Both the position numbers and the translations under genes were made by a program. Positions 27,099 through 40,033 of a stretch of DNA of 64,000 nucleotides are shown here, piece by piece. This stretch comes from Aphidius gifuensis (taxonomy: Eukaryota > Arthropoda > Insecta > Hymenoptera > Braconidae). The notes under the pieces are model-generated. The model was given only the letters and a program-made list of their open reading frames with translations. It was not told the DNA's origin and did no database searches. Within the stretch, counting starts at the first letter, position 1. Each line of letters starts with the position of its first letter. The stretch covers positions 30,226,154 through 30,290,153 of the forward strand of contig NC_057788.1 in NCBI RefSeq assembly GCF_014905175.1, given 5' to 3'.

Positions 27099-30000
27099 GG
27101 TGTTTTAAGTATTTAAAACAAACAAATTTATTTATATAATTTTGGAGCACTTGATTCACTTTGTCGGCGAGAAACTTGTTGGCTAATTTAATCCAATAAA
27201 ATTTTTTTTATTCAAAAAGAATAAACAACTAATTTTGAGGCATGTTATATTTTTTTTTTTGAATATAATTTTATTAATTAAATGTTAATTTTAAAACTCG
27301 CGATAAATGTCGTTTTAATATTTTGTTACGTTGAAAATCACAGAACCTGAGTAGCCAGGGTTAACCGAAAGTCTAAAACACTTTTTTCATCCTGTCTTGC
27401 AGTCACTATGCTTTTAAATCTCATCTCATTCTAAAATAATATATTTTATCTTCTTTTAACTTGTGTGATTTGTACATTAACACATACAAAATATCATCTC
27501 ACTTTAAAAAAAGCTCATCTCTTTCTTGCACCAATCACTACGTTCAACTATTTTAAGAATAGCTTTAAATCTTTTATATTCCCCCCGTGACTAAAATTTC
27601 TCGTTGGCTTTCTCGCTTATTTTTTTTTTTTTTTAAGACAATATATAATATAGCATTTTATCTTTAAAATTTATTTATGAATGAAATTTTATTATTTATT
27701 ATTAACAAAAAACAACAATTACTATTTAATATAAATTTTAAATATATAAATCTATTTTAACAATAAAAATAAGCAATTTAATTTTTTTATTTCATTTATT
27801 TATAACAATTCAATAAGAGATAATTAAATTTTGTAATTATCTCTATTTAAATGTTTATTTTTTTGAGCTTTTTTTTGGAGTCGAAACTTTTATACTGACT
27901 GAGTTGTGATTTAAATTTAAGACCGATTGAGTTGAAAAGCTGGTAAAACAGCCAGTAGCCAACTCGACAGCCAGTAGTACTTCCAATAAATGGTCAGACA
28001 AGTTAAAATTTTTTCCGAAAAGTTCATGAGCTTTTCTAAAGATTGAGCCACTTGCCAACGGAGCTTTTTTTTTTTTTTACAAATATAAATACCAGACAAA
28101 CTGTTATGCCTAATATTTGTAAATTAAAACTGAATATGTTTATAAAACTTTTGTATATATTATATGATGAAAATAATAATATTTATTTATAAATAAATTT
28201 ATAAAATTTAAATTCATGGTATAAACTTTATTGTTGAATAATTAATATAAAGTTTATTAACACGTTAACTTAATATGACATGAAATGATAGTAAACTTAA
28301 ATTTTTAAATAAAAAAAAAAAAAAAAGTGTTAATAGTTGTACACATCAGAAATAGTTATAAACCGAGTTTGAAGTTTATGTACAATTAAGCTCACGTCTG
28401 TCAAGTGCAGTTTTGAGTTGAGACATTGATGGATAGACACGCGATTATTTTCATAAATAATCCTGGATATTAGAGGGTGCTTTAACGGACAATATACCGG
28501 ACAATTAATTTTCAACAAATTAATCTTTCTTTGCTTAAATGTAACTTAAACAATTGCGATAATAATTCACACAGGGTTTATTCATTTTAAATTTCTTTCA
28601 CTATAAATTTTTTTAAAGTACATTTTCAAATACGTACAGAGTTTTGAATTCAACTAGAAATATTTTTGTTCTTAATATAGATCTCAACGAAATATATAAA
28701 TATCCAATAGAACGCCAATAAAAATATCAGCAAGTTGAAATTTGTATTTTCTTCTTTACTTCCTTCCTCTCTTTTTTATTCATATTTTTATTTTTAATTA
28801 TAAATTTTTTAATAAACCAACAATTCATAAAATAATTAAAATACTTTTCTAAAAAATTAATTTGTTTTTTATTTTAGAAAATACATTTTTTTCAATGATT
28901 AATTTTAGGATTATTATTTTTTTTTTTTTTTGAATTTATTTTTCATGATAAATTTGTCATCGTTCTAAAATTAATATTCAAGTCATACTTTTGGAATGAA
29001 AATTAAGAGATAATTTTAAAACAACTGAGTCAACTGGTAAATTGTTTTTTTTTCATGAAAAATTTTGTAATATATAAAATTTCATTTCAAATATAATAGA
29101 GGAAAAAAATAGATGTTTTTTTTTTTCAAATAATTTTTATAAGAGGAAGAAAGCTGATACCTTGACTTAAAATAATTTTTTTTTTCCATCAAATTTGTAC
29201 TTGTACACGTATTTATTTTTAAAGTATAATTAGAAGTCAATAAGTGGGTCAAATGTATCTCTGAATAGTTTTATATTTACATGTATTTCAAAATGTAATA
29301 AAATGTAAAAATAAAAAAAAAATAGCTGAGATAAATTTTTGAGGTAACAAAGTTGAAAAATATTAAATCTAAAAAGACAATAAGTGATATTTTAAATGAG
29401 TTATTATAAAATTGAAAATGTGATTGATCAAATTGGTGAGATGTTTATAAACAACGACCATGAGTCAAGATTTTTGAGGACGACAAGAAAGAAACAAAAA
29501 AAAAAAAAATATAAAACAAGTAGTAAAAACCAAGCAAAGCCGAAGAAGATGAAGAAGAAGAAGCGGAAAATGTTGATGATGATGATGATGATGATAATGA
29601 TGAAGAGAGCCAGAATGACTAGAAGCTTTGGTCGTTGGTATATTTAGAGAATTGGGACGACATGCCTTTGCGCAAGTGGGGAAGCACTGTTAACTTATGA
29701 CCCGTGAGTAAGATCATAATCTGCCATCATTTTCATCCTCCTTTTCATCACAAAAATCATCAACACTTTCCTTTTCTAAAACTTAATCTTCAATCCTTCT
29801 TAAGAAAAAAAATCATAAATAAATTGATGAAAGCTCCAATTTTCGATTTTAAATAAAGCTAAAACCGAAAAAAAAAATAAATTAATAGTCTTCCAGGTGT
29901 ATTTTTGTTTGAAATATGCTTGGAATGTTTTCAAGGTTCAATTTTGTAGGTCCAACTTGTATCAATGAATTTGCCAGATGTCAAATTAGACAAACGTCAA

Positions 30001-31245
30001 GTTGCAAAAGTCATGAGTATTTACGATTTAAACTTTCATTTGATTTACGATATTTGAATTTCATTTATTTATTTTGCTTTTTTTCATTTTTTTATAATAT
30101 TATGATACCAAGTTATTCTTGAATAGTTCATTTGGATGAATATGTATGTAAACATGTTGGATATTTAACAGTAGAGTGAGCCACTCAATGCAGAGTGTTT
30201 GGATTTTTTTAAAAAAATATATAATATGTATATTAAAGTGGGGAAAATGAGACAAATTTTAGTGAAGGAGAATATAAGGTGGTGAGAAAGTTTTTAGAGA
30301 AGGGGATTGTACATAATCTCAAATTACGTGATGAGGAGATGAAGAAGCTGGGCCAACGTTATTTTTTTTTTTTTTATTTTATTTTTTTTTTTTGCCCACC
30401 AACGAATACTGGGGCCAACCTTTTATAGACACTCAATGAAAAGTGGGGGAGATGAAGAAAATATTACGAAAATATTACGAAAATTTTTTAAAAATTTTTT
30501 AAAATATTATTTTTCATAAAATACAATAAAATTTATAATTAAAAAAAAAAAGAAATTAAATGATAAAAATAAAATAAATTTATGATTTTTAAAATTAAAT
30601 TTAAAATAGATTTGATTTTTAATTTTATAAATGAAAATTTATTTATAAAAATTTTCACATAAATATTAAAATGTCAAATTAATATTAATTAATTTTTTAA
30701 ATATCATAAATAGAATAGTCATTGATCATAATATTTTTTTGACAGTATTTTACAGTCATTATGCTTGTTCCAAAAATAATATGACATTTTTATTTATTTA
30801 TTTATCAATTTAGCGACAAATAATAAATAAAAAATAAAAAAGTAATTTATAAATAATAACAACATTGATTGAGAGAAAGTAATTTTAAAAATTCCATTAA
30901 TCTAAACTTGATGACATTGTGATGACATCAGTTTTTGTCTTTTTTTTTTTTATTTTACTTTTTCATGTACCATAGAATGAGAAAGAAGACACACATAAAA
31001 GCTCAGTCATGATCATGATGTTTTTGGAGATCAAAAATAAAATGTATAAAAAAAAAAAATAAAAGCAAATTTTACATGTCTCTACTTCGTACTTTGGCCA
31101 TCATGCACATCATCAACTAAAAATTTAACTTGATAAATAAAAATATGAGAAACTAATATCTAAATATTTGAATAAATATAATTTACAAAGCACGCATGCG
31201 TTAATTTGATGGTAAATTATTTTGAAAAAAAAAGGAAAATGTATT
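27099..31245. other. Intergenic region between two divergent genes
   Basis: This spans the start of the long minus-strand gene (27,098) and the paramyosin upstream region. It should contain the minus-strand 5' UTR and promoter, but I see no convincing TATA/initiator pair. GC-richer pieces with short open frames occur at about 27,860-28,070, 28,330-28,560 and 29,400-29,700. None resembles a known protein. Confidence 0.45.
29542..29607. repeat. GAA/GAT microsatellite tract
   Basis: Purine-rich GAA units pass into GAT units. One plus frame reads as an acidic Glu/Asp run ending at a stop shortly after. Upstream stops in that frame and no clear acceptor mean I do not call a gene. Confidence 0.7.
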
Positions 31246-31445
31246 TTGATCTATTGCGCTTGCGTGATTAGTTATTTTAATGATGGTATGATAGTTGCCG
31301 GCGCGACATACGAACGACGACGGTACGCGCACTACGAGTAGGGCGCTGGTCGGCACCAAAAGCCCAGAAGAAGATACGAACTCGTTGGCCAACGACACAA
31401 CATCGACGAGGATATTCAGAAACAAAGCATAACGGTTCCTAAACA
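31246..31445 (+). promoter_or_regulatory. CpG-rich island upstream of paramyosin, candidate promoter
   Basis: A CpG-dense block (gccggcgcgac, acgacgacggtacgcgc and similar) stands out in AT-rich surroundings about 220 bases before the 3' splice site of the first coding exon of paramyosin. Because that exon begins with a splice acceptor, an upstream non-coding exon and promoter are needed, and this is the nearest candidate. No clean plus-strand donor or TATA box was seen in it. The open frame through it on the minus strand is unlike any family I know. Confidence 0.35.
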
Positions 31446-31662
31446 AACTTACATATTTTTGAAAAAAATTTAAAAATTTTATCATAAAAGTCAAAAGAAT
31501 TTACATGAAAAAAAAAAAATAAATAAATATTTAAAAAAAAGCTCATTCAATATCATTTTAAAAAAAATATTATACATTTTTTTTTTCAAATTTTTTTAAA
31601 TTTATAAATTAAACATTTTTTTAAATATTTATTTATTTATATTTTTTTTTTTTTCTTGACAG

Positions 31663-31839
31663 CGAGAGGAGAATCGACAGGGGCGGTGTGTTTGAAACCT
31701 GATTAATAATAAAATTTTGATAATTTGAAGGAAAAAAAAATTATTAATAAAGTTTAACGAACAATTTAAGTGAATCAAAGTTTTATTATATAAAAGTGAT
31801 TATTGATTGTTTAAAAAAAAAATACATCAATAAATAATA
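31663..31839 (+). other. Prm: Paramyosin 5' UTR within first coding exon
   Basis: A strong polypyrimidine tract followed by cttgacag at 31,662 precedes this leader, which runs into the ATG at 31,840. It indicates a spliced 5' UTR with an upstream non-coding exon. Confidence 0.6.
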
Positions 31840-34800
31840 ATGTCGTCTTCAGCGGTTGCAAAAACCTCAAAATATACTTATCGCAGCAGTGGAGGAGGAG
31901 GAGGAGGATCGGCTGATGTCAGCATTGAATACAGTGCCGATCTTACTGCACTTTCTCGACTTGAGGTATGATAAAAAAAAAAAAAATTAATTAAATATAT
32001 TTGATTTTTTACTAATAGATTTTGTCTAGTAAAATTATTTTTTATTTTATATTTTTTATTGAGTGAAACCACTCAATTAAAGTGCTGATAAGATGAGTGG
32101 ATTATTTTTAATTTTATCTTTAAATTTATCATTTTAATTTGGTTATTTATTATTTAGCTCGATTTGAAAAATTGTGTGCTTAATTAAATATTTAAATAAA
32201 GGAAAAATAAAGTGAATAGAAAGTGAAGATGAAAAAAAAAAAAAAAAGCTAAAGTTCAGTGACCATTAAAGGGATGTTTGTGCCAAAATCGTTAAGTGCA
32301 ACACTGTCGATATCAAATTGCCAGGACCAAAAATAGTCTGACGAATAAAACGTCATTGTTTAAATTTATTTATTTATGTTTTATTTTTATTTTTTCATAT
32401 TGAAATTCGTAATGTAAGGTATAAATGTCATTAACTATTTTGTTAAAAAAAGTTCAATGTTTTATACTGACATGAAAAATTATAAATAACAAAAAAAAAA
32501 AAAATCATTAACACAATTTACTAGATATTTTATACAACTAAATTCTGCACCTCAAAAAAGATATTTTTATCTTTGATTACGTAAAACTCTTGGATCTTTA
32601 ACTGATGTTACAAAACTATTTTTTTTTCTTTTTTTATATCTTCCCTCGTTTTTTTAATTAAAGTTTTTTTTTTTTTTCAGGACAAAATTCGCTTACTTCA
32701 AGATGATCTTGAGTCCGAGAGAGAATTACGCCAGAGAGTAAGTATAATTTATTATATTCCAAAAATATTATAAACTCTCGAAAATTATTTATATAAAAAT
32801 GAAAAAAAAAAAAAAATTTGGCTAGCAAACGAAGCAGAGAAAGAACGTTATAATATTTCCAGAGTAATGAAAATTATTTTTGGATTAGAGTTTATGTTAA
32901 ATTGTGGAATTTCAAAATTACAAGAAAAACATGATATTTTTTTTAAAATAAAAAAAGAAACTCAGTGGGGGAAATGTAAAAAAAATTTTAAAAAAAATAT
33001 ACGAATAGCTCTGAAAATGTCCAGCTCATATTTAGTAACTATTTTTAGTTTTTAAAATAAAACATATTTCATTATTTTTAAATTAAAAAATTAAATTTTA
33101 TTTTTATAAACTCATTACTGTCAAATAAAAAACAATCAAATAATATTAAAAATAAATTTTAATAATAGCCAAATATAAATAAATTGATTTGTTATGATAA
33201 TTAATTTTGTTATATTGATAATAATTGTAAACAAAAATAATTTTCAAAAATAATTCAAGTCATTCTTAACTCGATAAATAGCTCGTTTGTAATATGAATA
33301 AAGCTCCGGATATAGTCGACGTGCCTATCCGAAATTAGACCGCGCTATTCACGGTGTTACCAGAGGAACCCTGACGTCAGGTTGGCCGATGGCAAAACGC
33401 CTTGTATTAAATACACATTTTTCATCATTATTCATTTGAAAAAAAAAAAAAAAAAAACAAAAATTCTTCTATTTAAAAAAATAACTTGAATAAATATTAT
33501 AAATATTTTTTTTTTGAATTACAGATTGAACGTGAACGTGCTGATCTCAGTGTTCAAGTAATTCAATTATCTGAACGTCTTGAAGAAGCCGAAGGTGGTG
33601 CTGAATCTCAGGTAAATTAATAATCAATTTATCATTATTAAAAATTATTATTAAATTTTATTTTTCATTTAATTTTTAGTTTGAAATTAATAAAAAAAGA
33701 GATACTGAGCTTTTAAAGCTCCGTAAACTTCTTGAAGATGTTCATCTTGAGAGTGAAGAAACTGCTCATCATCTTCGTAAAAAACATCAAGAAGTTGTTA
33801 TTGATTTTCAGGATCAAATTGATCAGCTGTCAAAAGCTCGTGCCAGGTTTGTTGAATTTTTTTTTTCGTTTTTTTTCTTAATTAAAATCATTATCATTGT
33901 ACCATCATTATTAATTACACACAAACACATGGTTATTCATTTAATTATTATTTTTTGAACGTTAAGATTATGTCTTTGGCGACTGGCTTGAATCCAAACA
34001 GACAGTAGTAGACATTAAAAGACAACCTAAAATAAAAGCTCGTTTAAATTTTTCTAAACATAGTTTTTAACTGCTTAAAAAAAATTCTGTAAATTAATAA
34101 TAAAAAAAAATATTAAATTATTATTAAGATACAGTTATTGCTATTAAAACTACTAATATAAATTTTCTTTATTATTTATTTTTATTAAATATAAAAATTT
34201 CAAAGAAAAAATACATGAATTTATTTTAAATATCTATATTTATTTATTTATTTTTAAATAAATATAAAAATGATATTTTTAATTGGACTGATGGATATTA
34301 TACATGTAAAAGAGGTCGATGATGCAATTTAAAATTAAATTAAAATACCAGGTGCTTTAAATGATCAACCTGTTGTTGATGTTGTTGTACTTAAATTTGA
34401 CAATTTAATTTTTATTTTTTCAAATAATAACTTGTCACTTTGTTTGAAAAATATAATGACTATGAAAAATTATATTATTATTTTTTTATTATTATAAAAT
34501 ATTTAAATTAAATAAATATATAGAGAGATAAACTGAGTGAGTCAAGTCTCATTGGCTTATGACTATTTTTAACTGCGATGCTTGTACGCTAAGCAAAGCT
34601 CAACCCCAACGATTGGCACGCCATATTAGTACACAGTTACCAGTCATCCCCACCAATATTACATGACACCTTACACTCTTCTTCATCACCATCATTATCA
34701 TCATTAATATTATCAACATTATTATCATCAAATTAATATACCTACATAAAAAATTATCTTAAATATTAATTATTTGATTTTAAAAATGACGGATGAAATT

Positions 34801-37800
34801 TATTGTAAACAAATTATCATCATTGTCATCATTGTCATCATCATAATTTTTATATTAATATTGTCTATAAAAATGATTAATTTATTTGATATTTTTATCA
34901 AGGGCTGACAAGGAAAAAGCCAAGTTTCAACAAGAAGTCTATGAGCTTTTATCTCAAGTTGAATCAATAACAAAAGAAAAAATATTATCAGTTAAAACTG
35001 TTGAAAAACTTGAAGTTCATGTTTCGGAACTTAATATTAAGATTGAAGAACTCAATCGTACAATTGTTGATATTACAAGTCACAAGACTCGTTTATCACA
35101 AGAAAATATTGAGTTGGTCAGAGAAGTACAAGACCTAAAGGTAAATATAAAAATATAATTTTGTATTTTGTATTTTTTAAACAATAAAAATAAAATATTA
35201 TTTATAATTAGGTAAATATGGAGAGTATTGTTTACACTAAAACTCAAATAGTTGGACAACTTGAAGATGCACGTCGTCGTCTTGAAGATGAAGATCGTCG
35301 TCGTCAATTATTAGAGGCATCACTTCATCAAATTGAAACTGAACTTGAATCAGTACGTGTACAATTGGAAGAAGAATCAGAAGCACGTCTTGATCTTGAA
35401 CGTCAATTGGTTAAATCAAATGGTGAAGTATCAATTTGGAGATCCAAATATGAAACTGAAGCAGCTGCTCGTGCTGAAGAAGTTGAAGAAATACGTCGTA
35501 AATATTCATCACGTATACAAGAACAAGAAGAACAAATTGAAAATTTACTTGTTAAGATTAATAATCTTGAAAAACAAAAATCACGTCTTCAATCTGAAGT
35601 TGAAATTCTCATAATTGATCTTGAAAAGGTAATTATTAATTAATACAATTTTTAAATATTTATATTTATATTGTTTTTTTTTTTTTTGTTTTTCAATAAT
35701 TTCCATAGGCAAATTCAACTGCTCGGGAACTTCAAAAGCGTGTTGAACATATTGAAAAAGTCAATATTGAATTAAAATCACGTCTTGAAGAGACTGTAAC
35801 ACTCTATGAACAGAGTCAACGTGATATACGTAATAAACAACAAGAACTCATGCGTTGTAATGCTGAACTTGAAAAAACACGTGATTTGAAAGAACAACTT
35901 GCACGTGAAAACAAGAAACTTGGAGGTATTAATTTTATTATTAAATTTAAACTTACATAATTTTTTATTATTTATTAATAATATAATAATTATTTTTTAG
36001 ATGATTTGAATGAAGCCAAGAATCAATTGTCTGACATGAATCGTCGACTTCATGAATTGGAACTTGAACTTCGTCGTTTGGAAAATGAACGTGAAGAGCT
36101 TGCAGCAGCTTACAAAGAAGCTGAAGCTGTAAGTTTTTATTAAGCTCTTAAATAATATAAAAATATATGTTAATAAACATCAATAAATCATTGTCATTTG
36201 TATTGATTTATTTTTCAGGGTCGCAAGGTCGAGGAACAACGCTCACAACGTTTGTCAGCTGAGATTAGTACACTTCGTCACGAGACTGATCGTCGTCTTG
36301 CTGAGAAAGATGAAGAAATTGAGATCATTCGGTAAGTCATTATAATAATCATTAATATTTTAAAAAATTTTATTTTTTTATTTTTAATATTATTATTACA
36401 AACATCAACCTTTGAATTCATTATGAACGAATCAATTTAAAATTAATTTCAAACATCAATGACGAAAGATTGTTTATTTTTATCATGATGACACATCTTT
36501 ATGTCACTCGTCATTTATAAATCAACGACCAACATCATCATCATCATCATCAATCAATCAATCAAATAATAAATATTACTAATCAAAAAATTATTTGATT
36601 ATTAAAATTAAATAAATAAAAGTAAAACAACAATGCCAAGAGTTAATTTACAAACTGGATAATTAAAATAGAGGTGATGAAGATTGATCATTGATCATTT
36701 AAAATAGACAATATAAATATCGACATCATGATCAATCAATCGTCAGCCAAAAAAGTTTAATAAGTAATCGATCTGTCAGCATCGGAAATCTTCGATTTAT
36801 TACCTCGGCAATTCTCGTCATCTCCAAGAAAATAATCTAGTACAATTAGCCACTAAGAATACAATCATCAAGAACTTAATGATCTACTTATTACTAGTGC
36901 TGATTGGTTGTTCTTATTTTAATGATGGGCTAATACTTTGATTAAAAAGACTACAAAAGATTGAAACGATCAGTTGCATCTTGACAATTATCATTTATCA
37001 TCTGTGCGAGTTAAAAGTTCTTTCCATTATCAATCATTATTTTTTTTCAATAAAATTAATTATAGATTTAGATCCTTTTATAAAGCAATTGATTAAGTTT
37101 TTTCCTTGTGAATTAGTTTATTTTTTTTTCAATTATTTTGTGGATTTATTAAATTTGTTTTTCACTTTTTGGAATAAATTAATAAATAAATTCGGGAAAT
37201 AATGTCGGGTGATGTGCCATTGTCACATATGCCACTTGATACAAAATGGAAACGTCATCAGCCATCATCAGTTTATGAAAAAAATTATAAATATGGAATA
37301 AATTATTATCAGCCAATGATTGATTATATGGATCAAAAAGAACGTAATATTGTTAAAAATCCAAAATTACCAGAATTACCATGGAATGATGGTGCATTAA
37401 TATGGGAAAGAAAAAGAATACTTCCATATACAGCTGATGATCTTTTACGATATGCCATGGAAGCTGAAGATAATGCTAAAGATCATATATCTAATTTTAA
37501 GGTATTTTTTTTTAATTCAATTTTTTAAATTGTGTCTATTTTATTTTTTATTTGTTTTTTCAATTTAAAGATGAGTAATGTTTATTTAAAAATTGCATTT
37601 GTTAAAAGGAAAAAATTCAAGTCAATTTATTTGTATGTAAATCAAGTGGGGATAGATAGAATGAAAGCGCCGGGGAAAAATTTAAGATGATGATTGGTGC
37701 GGGCAACTTGGCTGGCTGACCTTTTCTAAGTCTAAATTTGTACCTTGCTGTACAAGTTGCCAGCCATTCTTGTTTGGTCATTTAATCATTCGTCAGTAAA

Positions 37801-40033
37801 CTAAATTGTGTGAATAATATATTTCTCTTTCAATTATTATAAATTTATTTTTTTATTTTTTTATATAAAAAAGAAAAAAATTCCATAATAATTATATTTT
37901 AATTAAAAAATTGCAATTAATTAGATGAAAATATTAGTAATAATTCTAAAAATAATATATTAATTAGATGAAAGTATAATTTGGCAAGTGTATTTATTGT
38001 TTGCCTGGGTAAATAATTATTAAAATAAATTTTAAAGATAGCAAAACGATCGGACTTTAGTCTGAAAAAAGCTGTTGAAGCAACACACGTGACAAAAGAT
38101 ATTGTTCCATCAAGTAAAGACACTCCATCATCATCTTCATCATCAAATAGACGTGCTAAAGAAATTCCAAGTGACGTTACAATGTCTGATCTTTATGTAC
38201 AATCAGTTAGAAATAATGAAATGATTAAAACAGTTAAACAAGCACTTGATCATGGTAGAAGTTTACGTGGTAAATCAGCAAAAGCTATTGAATTTGAATT
38301 AAAAACAGAATCAATGAGAAATTTATCAACGACAACTGAACTTGCTGATATTAGAAAATATCAAAGAGAAACATTACAAACATTATGGGATGATAGAGAT
38401 CATGAAAGAATGATGGAAGATAGAACTCGTGCAATTCAAGATGAAGAAGCAAGATTAACAGCACCACTTGATGATTTACACAAAGAATTAAAAGATCTTG
38501 AAATAAGATCAAGCACATATTTTGTCGACAAGAGGTAGTAATTAATTAATTTACATTTATTTAATTTTATATAAAATAATTATTTTGATTCGTTTGTAAT
38601 GACATTGGTGATTTAGTTTGTGATCTAGCATAAATTTATCTTGATGAATTAAAAATTATGTTTTATTTTATATTTATATAGCAAACAGACAAGCATTGAG
38701 ATTGAACAACTTAATGCTCGTGTTGTTGAAGCTGAAACAAAATTGAAGAGTGAAGTTCAACGTATCAAGAAAAAGCTTCAAATTCAAATAACTGAAATGG
38801 AACTTTCACTTGATGTTGCTAATAAAAATAATCTTGATTTGCAAAAGACAATCAAGAAACAATCACTCACTTTGACTGTAAGTTTTATATTTTATTTTAT
38901 TTTTTAAATAACAAATATTAGGTATTTATATTTGTTTTTTTTTTTTATTATTTAGGAACTTCAAGCTCATTATGACGAGATTCAACGTCAATTGCAAGTG
39001 ACCCTAGATCAATTGGGTATCAGCCAGCGCCGTCTTCAATCATTGACTGCTGAAGTTGAGGAAGTTCGTGGCAACTATGAATCTGTAAGTATTTAATTAT
39101 ATAAATACATAATAATAAATCAGAAAAATATAAATTAAATGTATTTTTTCTTTTTGTTTTTTTGAATATTTAAATAGGCATTACGTGCAAAGAGAACTGT
39201 TGAGCAGCAATATGAAGAATCAGTAAGTCGCATTAATGAATTGACAACAATAAATGTCAATATTGTCTCATCAAAGGCAAAACTTGAACAAGAATTAACA
39301 ACACTTGCTGGTGATTATGAAGAAGTTACAAAAGAACTTCGTGTTAGTGATGAAAGATATCAACGTGTTCAAAATGAATTGAAACATACTGTTGAAATAC
39401 TTCATGAAGAACAAGAACGTATTGTCAAGATTGAATCAATTAAAAAATCACTTGAAATTGAAGTTAAAAATTTGTCTGTTCGTCTTGAAGAAGTTGAAGC
39501 AAATGCAATTGTTGGTGGTAAACGTATCATCAGTAAATTGGAAGCAAGGGTAATTAACAGAAAAAATCATTAATCAATTGAAAATTTTGTATAATTATAT
39601 AATAATGGGTTTTTTAAATTTAAATTTAATATAGATTCGTGATTTGGAATTGGAACTTGATGAAGAAAAACGTCGACATGCTGAAACTGTTAAAATATTA
39701 CGTAAAAAAGAACGTTGTGTTAAGGAAGTTATGATTCAAGTTGAGGAGGATGCTAAGAATATTGCACTTTTACAAGAGGCACTTGATAAAACATCACAAA
39801 AAGTTAACATTTACAAGAGACAAGTTCAAGAACAAGAAGGCATGTCTCAACAAAGTGTTACAAGAGTACGTCGTTTCCAAAGAGAACTTGAAGCTGCTGA
39901 AGATCGTGCTGATTTTGCCGAAAGTAATTTATCATTGATTCGTGCTAAACATCGTAGTTTTGTCACAACATCAACTGTTCCTGGATCCCAAGTTTATCTT
40001 GTTCAAGAATCAAGGCAGGAGAGCATTAATTAA
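31840..40033 (+). CDS. Prm: Paramyosin, full-length form
   Basis: Core coiled-coil rod protein of invertebrate muscle thick filaments. Coding exons: 31,840-31,965, 32,681-32,737, 33,525-33,611, 33,680-33,846, 34,903-35,140, 35,212-35,628, 35,709-35,925, 36,001-36,128, 36,219-36,331, 38,682-38,877, 38,956-39,084, 39,178-39,549 and 39,635-40,033 (13 segments counting the start exon). All phases close, giving 881 aa, in line with about 880 aa in flies. A short head (MSSSAVAKTSKYTYRSS, then six Gly) is followed by unbroken heptad coiled coil (RLEEAEGGAESQ, RRLEDEDRRRQLLEAS, IRKQTSIEIEQLNARV) and a non-helical tail (FVTTSTVPGSQVYLVQ). The last four exons are shared with miniparamyosin. The leader has an intron and two intron blocks carry muscle-type regulatory sites. 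Identity is very secure. Possible AATAAA polyadenylation signals begin about 65 bases after the stop. Confidence 0.97.
33290..33420. promoter_or_regulatory. GC-rich intronic block with palindromic CRE, candidate enhancer
   Basis: In the second paramyosin coding intron, this block is much less AT-rich than its surroundings. It contains CCTGACGTCAGG at 33,370-33,381, a perfect 12-bp palindrome enclosing a full CREB/ATF site. Function is inferred. Confidence 0.4.
34520..34680. promoter_or_regulatory. Intronic block with MEF2 and CArG-like sites, candidate muscle enhancer
   Basis: Within the 1.06-kb fourth coding intron of paramyosin, CTATTTTTAA at 34,563-34,572 fits the MEF2 consensus (YTAWWWWTAR). 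CCATATTAGT at 34,621-34,630 matches the CArG box in nine of ten positions. Intronic muscle enhancers are a known feature of insect muscle genes; activity here is inferred. Confidence 0.4.
36960..37201 (+). promoter_or_regulatory. Candidate internal promoter for miniparamyosin
   Basis: A TATAAAG element lies at 37,079-37,085 inside the intron between paramyosin exons ending 36,331 and starting 38,682, about 120 bases before the miniparamyosin ATG. E-boxes CAGTTG (36,971) and CATCTG (36,999) lie just upstream. No splice acceptor is needed for the exon, as expected for a promoter-proximal first exon. Confidence 0.45.
37202..40033 (+). CDS. Prm: Miniparamyosin (short paramyosin isoform from an internal start)
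   Basis: Two isoform-specific exons, 37,202-37,501 and 38,038-38,534, lie in a paramyosin intron and splice into the shared exons 38,682-38,877, 38,956-39,084, 39,178-39,549 and 39,635-40,033. The join 38,534|38,682 is in phase 2, identical to the full-length join 36,331|38,682, so both forms use the same frame. Predicted length is 630 aa, close to the roughly 640 aa of the fly short form. The unique N-terminus (about 265 aa) carries a Tyr-rich stretch (SVYEKNYKYGINYYQPMIDY), LPELPW, a Ser run and a charged helical part. It is not a coiled-coil rod. In flies this isoform is a muscle thick-filament protein. The second exon begins at acceptor taaag|ata, which keeps frame; the nearer AG at 38,041 would not. 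Confidence 0.92.
37502..38037 (+). other. Intron between the two miniparamyosin-specific exons
   Basis: Donor aag|gtattt and acceptor ttaaag|ata. A GC-richer block at about 37,640-37,780 contains ggctggc and its inverted copy gccagcc; otherwise AT-rich. Confidence 0.6.

Noticed and set aside
29396..29647. Basic/Met-rich open frame with an acidic alternative frame
   Set aside because: It is produced by the GAA/GAT microsatellite; no family match and no convincing splice sites.
31201..31494. Minus-strand 97-residue open frame through the CpG-rich island
   Set aside because: Not recognisable as a protein; the island sits where a paramyosin promoter or leader is expected.
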